Assembly: GCA_030278955.1 (NCBI GenBank)
Contig: JAOANR010000011.1
Span: 24,990,403 to 25,054,402 of the forward strand
Reading direction: 5' to 3'
Length of the DNA stretch: 64,000 bases
Source of the DNA: Hygrophila difformis
Lineage: Eukaryota > Streptophyta > Magnoliopsida > Lamiales > Acanthaceae
How positions within the stretch are numbered: position 1 is the first letter of the stretch; each line of letters opens with the position of its first letter. Made by a program: the position numbers and the translations under genes. A model generated the notes under the pieces. That model ran no database searches. It had not been told where the DNA came from and was given only the letters and a program-made list of their open reading frames with translations. Below are positions 44,869 to 55,131 of the stretch, in pieces.

Positions 44869-45535
44869 GTAAGTGCTTTTGTTAATGAGGTTATGCATTA
44901 AGAATTGACAAGATTGTGCAGATGATTTATAATTATCCGTGTTACACTCAATTTATTTTTATTTGGAACTCTTTCCCCTTTTGAGAGAATTTACAGATGA
45001 TCTTTGTTTTGTTGGGGTTAGTAATTATGTTCCTTTCGTTTTTCAATGTAAGTCATATTGATGATGTATGACTATGGATTTTGCTGCATTCAAGCTCAAA
45101 TGAACTTGGAACTTTCTTTTCTTGTCCCTTACATAATGTTTGTTTGTATATTGGAATGAATAACTGTGTGTGCATTATGACATGGACATTGATGCCAGAA
45201 GTGTTTTCTCTTTTTCGATTCTTATTTTTGGGTATATTTTATCACACATTTTATTGTGGCTACTTTTGTTCAGGAATCATTACTTGTTCCTCTTCTGTTT
45301 ACAGTTTTTTTCCATTTGATATGCCTTATTTATTCTGTTCAGAACAGTGTTGGTATGTATTCAATTGAACTTTTTAATGTTCTACTTGCCCTCGTGCCTT
45401 ACACATGCCTTTATTGAATACATGCCTTTAACATGCCTTAGTTTTATTTTTAATCAAATGTATTCAATGGACTATACTTCCTATTGATGCACTTAATGTC
45501 CTTTGCTGGTTCTATTTGTTTGTGCTCAATTGTAG

Positions 45536-45911
45536 TTCGAATACTAGGGACGAATTGGCATTCTCTGCATAGCCTTATCGCTGCTGGGGAATTCTACCTC
45601 ATGAATTCTTTCTTAAAGCACAGTGTGGATATAGGTGATCTGGATTGAAACTGCCAGTTGGACTTTATTTTCATGATATGTAAAACCAAAGTATCGATAT
45701 CTCTCTTAAAGTTGGATTACGATCTTGAATCCGTGTGTTTCCTCGGCTGCTATTGATTTCTTTGAACTGATTCTGTATTGTTGTAGTCACTATTTCTCTA
45801 TTCCTGTAGAATGGTTTGAGAGGAGTCTACCCACAGAGCAATAGTTGGCAAAAAGAGCCTGTACCTAACTCTCTATTGAGAGTATCTGCCAATCCTTTTG
45901 TTCATGACCAA
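45536..45911 (+). pseudogene. AKRP/EMB506-like ankyrin fragment, copy B
   Basis: As copy A but with a net 14-bp deletion at 45,632-45,634, which removes the codons for NAPD and the end of the first exon piece next to the splice donor. The second exon piece and its GTAAGC donor are unchanged. Downstream the intron continues uninterrupted by gypsy sequence. Confidence 0.75.
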
Positions 45912-46115
45912 GTAAGCCGGAATGAACTTTTTGTTTGTCATAACCTTCATATAGAGAAAAAAAGATGGAAACACCATGATGAAAAATAGCTGGTTAGGAA
46001 ACTTCGTTGTAGAATTTTGTGTTATATGCTTATCATATTGGGACGATTAGTGTGCGGAATTGGGAAGGATCAACCTCTGCAACAGTTTTTCAAAATGTGT
46101 ACATAGAAATTTAAC

Positions 46116-46422
46116 TACCCACATTTCTATGCTTGAACACTCCATTTTTGTGGGCGATTTAGCACCAGATGTTACAGATTATCTGTTGCAGGAGACTTTC
46201 CGAGTCAACTACCAATCAGTTAGAGGAGCAAAGGTTGTGATATATCCTAACACATGGCGCTCGAAGGGATATGGGTTTGTTAGGTTTGTAGATGAGATGG
46301 AAAGAAACCAGGCAATGGTTGAGATGAATGGCGTCTATTGCTCTACCAGACCATGAAAATTAATGCAGCAGTACCAAAGAAAACATCTGCTGGTGTCCAA
46401 CAGCAATATGCAGTAGCTGCAG
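46116..46422 (+). pseudogene. RBP45/47-like RNA-binding protein fragment
   Basis: Reads LEHSIFVGDLAPDVTDYLLQ, ETFRVNYQSVRGAKVV, then RSKGYGFVRFVDEMERNQAM and MNGVYCSTRP: the complete second RRM of a plant RBP45/RBP47-type poly(U)/poly(A)-binding nuclear protein, with RNP2 (IFVGDL) and RNP1 (KGYGFVRF). One base is missing after STRP, which gives an early TGA; in the shifted frame MKINAAVPKKTSAGVQQQYA continues. Two other changes lie in the loop (IYPNTW in place of TDPNTG). It sits between the ankyrin piece and a Helitron-type 3' end, all on the plus strand. Confidence 0.88.
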
Positions 46423-46659
46423 GTGAAATTATTTTTCATTGAAATTATTTTTCATTAATTTTCAGGCCTCACATTCTTGAAGAAGTTTCAAGAACACTAT
46501 AATCATCAATGTAAGTGGCCCTTTTGATTTCCTTATTTGATATTTGGGGATGTATGTTATTAGTTTGACTTTTTATTGGTGGTATAGTTTCTCAAAAAGA
46601 GATAGTAATCCTTTATAATAGATTTTGCAAATTGGATAGTATTAAAAGATCAGACAAGA

Positions 46660-46786
46660 CAAGATAGCAGGAACAGAGGGAGTAAAATATAAGGAAGACA
46701 AAGTCGCTCACCTAAAAAATATTATTTATTTTCCCATGAGCAGTTGTATATCCAAAATGTTGTGCATCGCACAATAACTCTACTAG
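46660..46786 (+). mobile_element. Helitron-type 3' terminus (plus strand), well preserved
   Basis: GCTCACCTA and GAGCAGTTGTATATCC lead to a perfect hairpin TTGTGC-ATC-GCACAA (46,760-46,774), eight bases, then CTAG (46,783-46,786) followed by T. Hairpin, spacing, CTRR and 3' T all fit the Helitron rules. The fragments immediately upstream on the plus strand (isoamylase to RBP45) would be its cargo. Confidence 0.85.
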
Positions 46787-47064
46787 TATATATATATGTG
46801 CATGAAACTTGAATTGATAATTTTTTGGAGGATTGAAGATTAGCGCGCCAAATTAAATTTTTGGAGGAAGAACTTGACTTTAAGAATTTATAAATTACTA
46901 AATTTTTAATTAAATAAAAGTATTTTTATTTATTTAAACTTAATATATAGAATACATATTACTCCCTCCATCCCGTGAAACCTGACTCGTTTCTTTTGGG
47001 CACAGTAATTTAGATAGTGAGGTTTATAATGGTTAAAGTTCTGTAGGTATTTGTGTTTAAAATT

Positions 47065-48182
47065 CACTACAAGAAAAAAAACGGATTCCCAATCAAAAAT
47101 ACGGTCAGTAACCCAAGAATACGGGTCGTTTCGGCCCTTACCGACCACACAAGTCGGTGGGTAATCAGATGGTCTAGAATTTTCCGCCGACCAAAAATTT
47201 TTACCGTTGGGACCCTGTCGACCGCGTTGCCGACCGCACGTGGGTTGGCAAAATTACCGACCGAATGACTGACCGCATGTGCGGTTGGTACTATCTGGTC
47301 CCAAAAGTTCCGTGAGAAGTTTACCGACCGCAAATTGCGGTCGATAATCCTCTTTTATGAAAAATATATGCTCAGGAGGGCTCGACCCAACACCTCACAT
47401 CATCCAACCTCAACACTAACCAAGCTAGCTTTCTACACAATCAATCATATTCCGCCATGTGTCCTATATAGTATACTATACCCTCCCAAATATGTTGAAA
47501 CATTTTGCCAAGAGAGGCCTCGAATCGGGACTCCCTCCTATTCCCTCGCGCGTGTGCCATCCGTGTACCCCATGTTTCATGTCATTGTTTGAAATGTATT
47601 ATATATAACCTATATATACATATACATATATACATATAAATCTCTAAATTATAAACTAAATTAAAATGTAAAATAAAACTATAAATAAATAAAATAATAA
47701 AATAAAATAAACACAAATAAATAATTATACAAATAAATAAATAAATAGATTATAACATATTTAATTTATTATTTTAAATAAATAATAAATAAAATAATAA
47801 AACAAATTATAAAATAAATAAATAATTAATTGGCTCAAATAATTAAATTTTAAAAATAATAAAAATATTTAATAAAAATATAAAATAAATAATAAAATAA
47901 TTAGAAAAAACTTTAGCCACCGCAATTGCGGTCAGTAAATAATTTTTTTTTAAAAATATTAAAAAATTTTAAAAAATTGGAATAGAAAATGCTACCGCAA
48001 TTACGGTTGGTAAGACAGACCGCCTTTATTGCGGTCGGTGTTTTGGTCGCCAAAAAACCCCCTAAGCAATGACGGATATATTTTTCTCGACCACCATTTC
48101 GGTTGGGAATGCGGTCGGTAATAACGACCCATCTTTGCTCGGTCGGTAATTGCAGTCGGGAATCTGCAAATTTCTTGTAGTG
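47065..48182. mobile_element. Non-autonomous CACTA (EnSpm) element
   Basis: 1,118 bp beginning CACTACAAGAAA and ending TTTCTTGTAGTG, flanked by a 3-bp ATT duplication on both sides. Both ends carry many short subterminal motifs of the GACCGCA/TGCGGTCGG type in both orientations, as transposase-binding sites of CACTA elements do. The centre (47,600-47,930) is almost pure AT, with no transposase. It interrupts a grass-like CTCCCTCC(A/G)TCC MITE remnant that starts near 46,971. Confidence 0.93.
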
Positions 48183-48524
48183 ATTGTAATAGATTTTGAT
48201 ATTTTTTATTGTTTAACTTCGACTTATTATTATCGTAATGATTTAATTAGAGGAAAATATTTAAATATGGCCTTGTTAGAATCGTTTAGGCGTCTAGTTT
48301 CATAATATATATTTTATACAATTTTTAGTTGTAACCATTTTTAAATATTAAGAATTAAGGAAATGCAAGAGACTTTGTGTAGAAAAATAAAAGTGTAGTG
48401 AAACTTGTACAAAATAATAAAAGTGATTACGTTTAAATGGCCCTGCAAAGTTGTGCCCCATATAAAGACATGAATTAAGGTTGATGATAAAAATACTCAG
48501 AAAGAACAAAATTGTAAGTGATTA

Positions 48525-49642
48525 GGAAAAAAGGACAAATAGATCCATTTTCTTTCCCAAAAATTCAAATCAGTCCTTTTTCTATTTTATTACCAAAACA
48601 GTCCTCTACAAATGCTAATTATGTCCAAATCAGTCCCTTGTTCACTAATTATACTCTAATTGCTGACGTGACAAAGGTTTTAATTTAAAATTGACACGTG
48701 TGTATAATATTAGTCATTTTTCTTTTATCTTTTGCCAATTCAGTCATAAACTTTTGTTTTGTTCTATTTAGTCCTCTACCCCAATTACTCATTTTTATAT
48801 TAATTGGCCTTCAACCTTTCAAATTATTTCATTTTAGGCCCAAAACCTTAAATTTTTTATTATTACTAATCCATTTATCAAATAAATGCCCAACATACTT
48901 TCATAAATAAAATTAAACACCAAACCTCATACATTGTGTTTGACCGCCTTGTTACCGGGTATTCGAAGTTCCGGATTTTACGGACTCTCTCTAACCACCC
49001 GACAGCAACCAATGGTTCATTGGTTTTGGTTTCGTTCCGCAACAATGAACATAATCCGGAAACCAGAACCAATGGTTTTGGTTCATTGGTTTCCTTTCTT
49101 TCATAAAGTATGATTGTGCTGCTTGTTGCGGAAGGAAACCAAAATCAATGAACCATCGGTTGCGGTCGGGTGGTTAGAGAGAGTCCGTAAAATTCGGTAC
49201 TTGGAAGACCCGATAACAGAGCGGTCAAACCCAATGTATGAGGTTTGATGTTTAATTTTATTTATGATAGTATGTTGGGTATTTATTTGATAAATGAATT
49301 AGTAATAAAAAAAAATTTAAGGTACTGGGCCTAAAATGAAATAATTTAAAAGGTTGGAGGCCAATTAATATAAAAATGAGTGATTGGGTAGAGGACTAAA
49401 TAGAACAAAACAAAAGTTTATGACTGAATTGGCAAAAGATAAAAGAAAAATGACTAACATTATGCACACGTGTCAGGTTTAAATTAAAACCCTTGCCACG
49501 TCAGCAATTAGAGTATAATTAGTGAACAATGGACTGATTTGGACATAATTAGTATTTGTAGAGGACTGTATTGTTAATAAAATAGAAAAAGGACTAATTT
49601 GAATTTTTGGAAAAGAAAATGGACCTATTTGTCCTTTTTTCC
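48525..49642. mobile_element. Foldback element with 520-bp inverted arms
   Basis: Left arm 48,525-49,045 and right arm 49,123-49,642 are inverted copies, starting GGAAAAAAGGACAAATAG and ending with the complement. The loop of about 77 bp holds ATCCGGAAACCAGAACC and TTTCTTTCATAAAGTATG. No coding capacity and no clear target duplication. A single arm of the same family lies at 51,718-52,306 and a relic at 35,725. Probably a foldback or MULE-derived MITE. Confidence 0.85.
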
Positions 49643-49720
49643 AATTCTAGAGTTTGCATGGAATAGGTTTTAAAAAACTCAATCAGAATTCTAAATTTTC
49701 AATTATCCATTGTTTGAGGA

Positions 49721-49887
49721 TGAAGACTTAGCCCAAGTGGTTAAGTTTCTGAACTTCCAACGGAAGGTTGGAGATTCGATCCCCACCGGCTCCTATCCCC
49801 CCCTTTTATTTCCCTTTGTAATTTGTGTAGCATGTGCTCCCACTATCCATTTCCCAGCCTTCAATGGCTCCTAAAAAAAATAAAAAT
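49721..49887 (+). mobile_element. tRNA-derived SINE
   Basis: The A box TAGCCCAAGTGG (49,729) and B box around GAGATTCGATCCC (49,771) are spaced as in tRNA genes, followed by about 90 bp of unrelated sequence and an A-rich tail (49,868-49,887). No anticodon arm folds as in a real tRNA, so this is a Pol III SINE rather than a tRNA gene. Confidence 0.75.
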
Positions 49888-50614
49888 TATCCATTGCTTT
49901 TCCAAGAATAAAAATCTTCATTGTTCATATGCTTCCAAAAGTGGAATTTCTAAAGGTTTCATATTGACCACTGAAACCTAAGCAAATAATTATTGGGTTC
50001 TATATGTTTAGCCACATTCCGAAAAGCTTAAAAGCAAGAAACTAAACAGCACACAAAAAATAACACAGTTTATACCAGTAACAATCTTCCATCATAGTCC
50101 TTCCTTCTTAGGGGGCAACTCCAAATTGAATCAGACTTTTCAATTGGTTCAGATCACCAATATGCAGCTAATGTTTACTCAAATGAATTTCATTATCTTC
50201 CTGTTCTATATCGAATGTGATATTTGTCTCTAGCCAAAAGAAATAACTACATGTCACCCAATATGTGAAAGCAACAAATTAAAGTTAATTACATATATCT
50301 TCTTCAGCTGTGAAGTGCACAAACAATCCACAAATACAACTTTGCCTAAAAAATTCACAAGTATATAGAAACTGCCTTCGACATCCAAATAAACATAAGT
50401 TCATGGGTATATAGCAAGTATATGAAAGTGATGTTCTAGCAGAAAGTGCGACATTAATTAAAATAATGAGTTAAACGTTTAATTGGTGAAAATTATGGAA
50501 TTATTTGCTAAAAACAATAATTTTGAGTAAAAAGGGCGAATTGCGATCTCATTCTATGATATGATGCATTTTAATATATTTTGTGTTGAGATTGCATGTT
50601 TTTAGGTGTTTTTT
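49888..50614. other. No gene recognised
   Basis: AT-rich unique-looking sequence; nothing I can support. Confidence 0.5.
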
Positions 50615-51716
50615 GTAACATCCCGAATAGTTCATTCATAATTAATTTAATTAATTATAATTAATTAAAATAAATGAGCTAAATGAGAACTAAATTAGTA
50701 AGTGGTGATTATTATCATGAGGCCAATAAAGTGATCAAGGAGCTCAAACCATCTAATTATTAAATGAGAGGATTTGGCCCAACTTAAAAGTGAACGAAGG
50801 ATATAATTAAATTAGCTCAATAACCCGACCCAACATCAAGCCCACCCAATAATCCAACCCATCAACCCATCAAGAGGAGTTTAGAAGAGTGAGAAAAACA
50901 TATCTCCAACTCCCCCACACCAGACGCAGCTTCCATGGAGAAAGAAGGTTTATTTTTCTTGAGCAAAATGTTGGGGAATCCTTCCAATCTTCCTCAAGCA
51001 AGCTAAATTAAAGATTGTAGTGTAAGTTCATGTGTGGTTTTCAAGTTGGGTTTTGATTTTTCTTGAAAGGGGAGGGAGGCCGACTGTGATGGGCAGGAGA
51101 TTTGGGGGTTTTGTGGTGTTGTGGTTTTAAGCTTCAAATCATGTGCATTGGAACTCTAAACTATGGTTTTAGCTTACTTTAGAGCTTGTTGGTGAAAATT
51201 TTTGGGATTGAGAGTGGTAGGGATGGAGGCCGACGGGTTTGACAAATTATGGGGTTTTTTTTTGTGTTCTTATTTTTGGCTTATATTCATGTTTTTGGGG
51301 ATTACTTGGTATTGCATGCTCCTTTGAAACTAACTTTGGTGGAAGTTTTGGATTTACTAAAAAAGTGGGAGTGATGGCCGAGTGGTGGTGGAATTTAGAG
51401 TTCTTGATTTTTTGGTTGCGCATGTTGGTGCTTGAAGCTTTTTGATATTCTAATTGGATAAATTGGTGGGATGATGAAATTTGTAAAATTTTGATTACTT
51501 GTAATTGTGGAGGCCAGCTGTGTTCATGGAAAAATGGAGGATAATGTTGTTTTTGAGTTTTACTTAAATTTTCAAATAGTTGAGTACTTTAGTGATTGTG
51601 GTGATATAATTAGTAAGGTTGAGACTTGTATTTTCCTCGTAAAAGTGAAGAGGGAATGTTCGCAGTTGATTGTTTCTATATTAGATATTTAATTTAAATG
51701 TTGTATTTAAATTTTT
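50615..51716 (+). repeat. Possible LTR-like sequence
   Basis: Starts TGTAACATCCCGAATAG, a beginning common among plant LTRs, and runs to the next foldback arm without a credible protein. Repeated GGAGGCCGAC motifs occur at 51,075 and 51,225. No partner LTR or PBS is seen, so the call is tentative. Confidence 0.3.
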
Positions 51717-51717
51717 G

Positions 51718-52306
51718 GAAAAAAGGACAAATAGATCCATTTTCTTTTTCAAAAATTCAAATCAGTCCTTTTTCTATTTTATTATCAAAACAGTCATCTA
51801 CAAATGCTAATTATGTCCAAATCAGTCCCTTGTTCACTAATTATACTCTAATTGCTGACGTGACAAGGGTTTTAATTTAAAATTGACACGTGTGCATAAT
51901 ATTAGTCATTTTTCTTTTATCTTTTGCCAATTCAGTCATGAACTTTTGTTTTGTTCTATTTAGTTCTCTACCCCAATCACTCATTTTTAAATTAATTGGC
52001 CTCCAACCTTTCAAATTATTTCATTTTAGGCCCAAAACCTTAAATTTTTTTATTATTACTAATTCATTTATCAAATAAATGCCCAACATACTTTCATAAA
52101 TAAAATTAAACACCAAACCTCATACATTGTGTTTGACCGCCTTGTTACCGGGTCTTCGAAGTTCCGGATTTTACGGATTCTCTCTAACCACCCGACAGCA
52201 ACCAATGGTTCATTGGTTTTGGTTTCCTTCCGCAACAATCAACATAATCCGGAAACCAGAACCAATGGTTTTGGTTCATTGGTTTCCTTTCTTTCATAAA
52301 GTATGA
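51718..52306 (+). mobile_element. Left arm plus loop of a foldback element
   Basis: Matches 48,525-49,113 closely, from GGAAAAAAGGACAAATAG to TTTCATAAAGTATGAT in the loop, where it switches to a LINE endonuclease ORF. The right arm is absent from the window. Confidence 0.85.
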
Positions 52307-53229
52307 TAGGAACTCACATACATTTTACAGTCATTGCCTGGAATGTGTGTGGGATTATGAGTCGTACAGCTCAACGATGGATGAGTGATCTTCTTCTAGA
52401 CCAGAAGCCGGATATTTTATGTATCATGGAACCTAGAGGCCAGTTCTCTAGGGTTAGGGTGTTCTTCAACAGGTTGGGATATTTACCAGTCCGCATTAAT
52501 GAATCGGAAGGCATGGGAGGAGGGCTATGGATCCTTAGTGCGAGAGCCATCACTTGCACTATTACTGTAGTAGATATGAGGGATCGTATGATAACAATAA
52601 TGGTTAGTAAAGGTGCTTGTGAGTGGTACCTTACTTCACTTTATGCCGATCCCAATTATGGTCGAAGGAAAGGTAATTGGGAAAGTCTTGTTGAGATAGC
52701 TGAATTGGTCGATGGTCCGTGGGTAGTGTTGGGGGATTGGAATGAAATTGTTTCCGAAGAGGAAGTTCATGGAGGGGCCTATCTGCCAGACCGAGCAGAA
52801 GGACTTCGAGAGACTTTTGATCGTTGTTCCCTGCTTGGGATGACTACGATAGGGCCGGAGTTCACTTGGTCTCGAATGGCTGGAGAAGGGAGACGTATAA
52901 GTAAACGTCTAGATCGCGGAATGGCTAACCTTGCATGGGAGACATTATTTGATGCGGGCAGGATCATTCATTTGCCGAGGCTTGGCTCCGACCATTGTCC
53001 GCTGAAATTGCAATGTGGTGATTCTATTCAAGACAGGCGTGAAAAACCATTTCGTTGGGAATGTATGTGGAAAGAACACTCTCTATACAAAGAAGTTGTC
53101 GCTCAAGGATGCCAATTGGGGGGAGATGATCTTCAGGCTGTGCTAAAAGAGGTGACTACTAAGAATTATAGGGATTGTGAAAATTCTTGGTTTTGTCAGC
53201 TTCCTCGACCACTCTGGCATTTGACATGA
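52303..53229 (+). CDS. LINE endonuclease ORF fused to foldback loop
   Basis: 308 codons. After the first few codons it reads VIAWNVCGIMS, DILCIMEPRG, WYLTSLYADPN, WVVLGDWNEIVSEEEV, GPEFTWSRMAGEG, RLDRGMANLAWE and RLGSDHCPL: every motif of an L1-type endonuclease in order and in frame, more intact than the LINE at 28-31 kb and of a different family. Its ATG (52,303) comes from the foldback loop. The frame ends at 53,229 in sequence unrelated to LINEs; ORF1 and the reverse transcriptase are missing. Confidence 0.85.
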   Translation: MIGTHIHFTVIAWNVCGIMSRTAQRWMSDLLLDQKPDILCIMEPRGQFSRVRVFFNRLGYLPVRINESEGMGGGLWILSARAITCTITVVDMRDRMITIMVSKGACEWYLTSLYADPNYGRRKGNWESLVEIAELVDGPWVVLGDWNEIVSEEEVHGGAYLPDRAEGLRETFDRCSLLGMTTIGPEFTWSRMAGEGRRISKRLDRGMANLAWETLFDAGRIIHLPRLGSDHCPLKLQCGDSIQDRREKPFRWECMWKEHSLYKEVVAQGCQLGGDDLQAVLKEVTTKNYRDCENSWFCQLPRPLWHLT

Positions 53230-54805
53230 AGACCTTTGTGACAGAAACCTGTAATGAAATCTTTTTGGAGTGAATCTGTTATGAACTTGTGACTTCCCTG
53301 CTCATTAATTGCCTTTATTATTTGGAATCTGAAAAGAGAAAAAATATGGACCAAGCAGTGGGAATGGATGGATATCCAAATTTTGTGGTGTTCGGTATTA
53401 TTTGTAGCAGGGGATTGTGCTTAAGGGTGGTTGTATATGCTTGGGTTCATGTTTTCTTCTGTAGTTGTAAAGGAACATTTATGTGTTGCTGCTTGCTTCA
53501 TTGCATGTTCTTTGTATGGTTTAGTTTCAATTTATTACATGATGCAAAAAAAAATTCTTTCAACTTATCAAGATGAGGAAAGGAAAACGCTAATGTGTGT
53601 GTAGGAACTCTGCGTTTCGTCCTTTTAGATATATTTTCTCATGTACATTACCTTTTTTTGTTTTTTATTCTTTCTGCCGTGCTTATGTTGCTACATAAAA
53701 TTAAATGGTGGTTACCTTAATGATATCAGCAAGATTAGCATATTGGGAACTGGGAAGTGTGAATGCCTAATAATATGTAGTTTTGATGAAAATAAGTACT
53801 CTAATAAATTAGAAACTGAGTTGTCTTTAGTTCATGTCGCTGAAGGCTATTCTTCTTTTTAAGCATCTCGATTCTCTATACTCTTATGTTGTACTTTGGG
53901 ATCTTCTCAGGCTGATCTCATTATGACTTTTGCTTCTGGCTTGTATGATTAGAACTTAGGACCTTTGTAAATTCTCTATCAAAGATGATGAATCCATTAT
54001 ATCATCTTGTGAGAGAAGAAATGCATTTCCTTCATGTTTAGTACTTAAATTAATGCTTTCATGTCAGTGTTGTGGGTAATACCCCAGGGTGACAACTTTG
54101 TTTTAATCTGTTATATGTGTTTATTGCTCAACATTTACGATATGCGCTACAGAAGTTTAGGCCAATAGCTTGGTGTTACTGATAAATTTATGAACCAATG
54201 TTGTAATTATAAGTTATCTTCAAGTTCCAGTCCTTTGCTCAGTTTTGGCACAGGGAGTTGTTTTGATCGAACAATCAAAAATCAGTGTGAAAATGTCTTT
54301 GTCGATGAATACCCCACTTTTCGGTGTAACATATTCACTAACTCAAAAAATGAATACTCCACTATTTCAATGATTTAAAATAACGGGGAGACTAGAGAAA
54401 TGAGCAAAACAAAAAATAGTAAGATGAACATGCCTGCATTCGAAGGACTGTAGTAGTATCAATAAATGATAAATGAGGGAAAGGTATTTTAGTTGGTTTT
54501 GCCATGTTATTAGACCTTTTGGTTTGCTATGGCAGAATATACATACTACTTGATTTTCTTATTAAAATAGAGTGGAAAATTGAGAAAAATAAGGTCTATC
54601 TGGTTGACCTTGAACTTGAAGCTGCTCTAAATCCTTTTTCATGCCATGGCTTTCTTCTATCATTTCAAGTAAAAAAATAAGTGTGACACTGGTTGCTTTA
54701 AATGATAAGAAAACGAATTATATTCCCACGTGTTCTCATATTAGATAATGTTACCTGAATGCATTTCAATATCTATTTACTTGGCATTGTCCTGATTCTT
54801 AACAG
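53230..54805. other. Start of the third mosaic, no gene assigned
   Basis: AT-rich with intron-like texture. From about 54,690 it runs parallel to 4,740-4,830 (GATAAGAAAACGAAT and beyond), so the block homologous to the first mosaic begins here. Confidence 0.5.
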
Positions 54806-55131
54806 AGACTACAGATACTGGGTTACTGAGAGGCATGTTCATGGCTTTCGGTTTGATTTTGCTTCTATCTTGACAAGAAGTAGCAGGTTCATTGCAATCT
54901 CATCTATTTGCCTGGAATTTGACATATGCAAAACCAATTCCGTGATATATTGTTATCATTAGTTTGGGTTGTTCCAGTCTGTGGGAACTGGGATGCCATG
55001 AATGTGTATGACAATGCAGTTGAAAGTGATGCACGGACAATTAGAACTACTCTCAGTTGCTCACCATTGATTGACTTGATCAGCAATGACCCCATACTTC
55101 GTGTCGTAAAAGGATCTCGATTTCTCATTGG
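54806..55131 (+). pseudogene. Isoamylase 1-type fragment, third mosaic
   Basis: Reads RYWVTERHVHGFRFDFASIL near 54,812, then WDAMNVYDNAVESDA and PLIDLISNDPILRVVKGSR to 55,131. This is a longer and more diverged version of the isoamylase 1 piece at 4,835 and 41,816. The Asp before GFRFD and other conserved residues are replaced, and the two parts are in different frames. Starch debranching activity is impossible. Confidence 0.82.

Larger units (their letters stand above)
36982..45946. repeat. Direct segmental duplication, copy B
   Basis: Second copy of the block at 1-8,978, in the same orientation. On the left it continues into the rest of the WDR12 and eIF3m fragments. On the right the ankyrin-gene intron continues into an RBP45/47-like fragment and a Helitron-type end, with no gypsy element. 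Copy B therefore looks like the less disturbed context. It carries its own 14-bp deletion at the ankyrin splice donor. Confidence 0.95.

Noticed and set aside
49721..49800. tRNA gene
   Set aside because: A and B boxes are present but there is no cloverleaf or anticodon arm, and an A-rich tail follows; it is a SINE.
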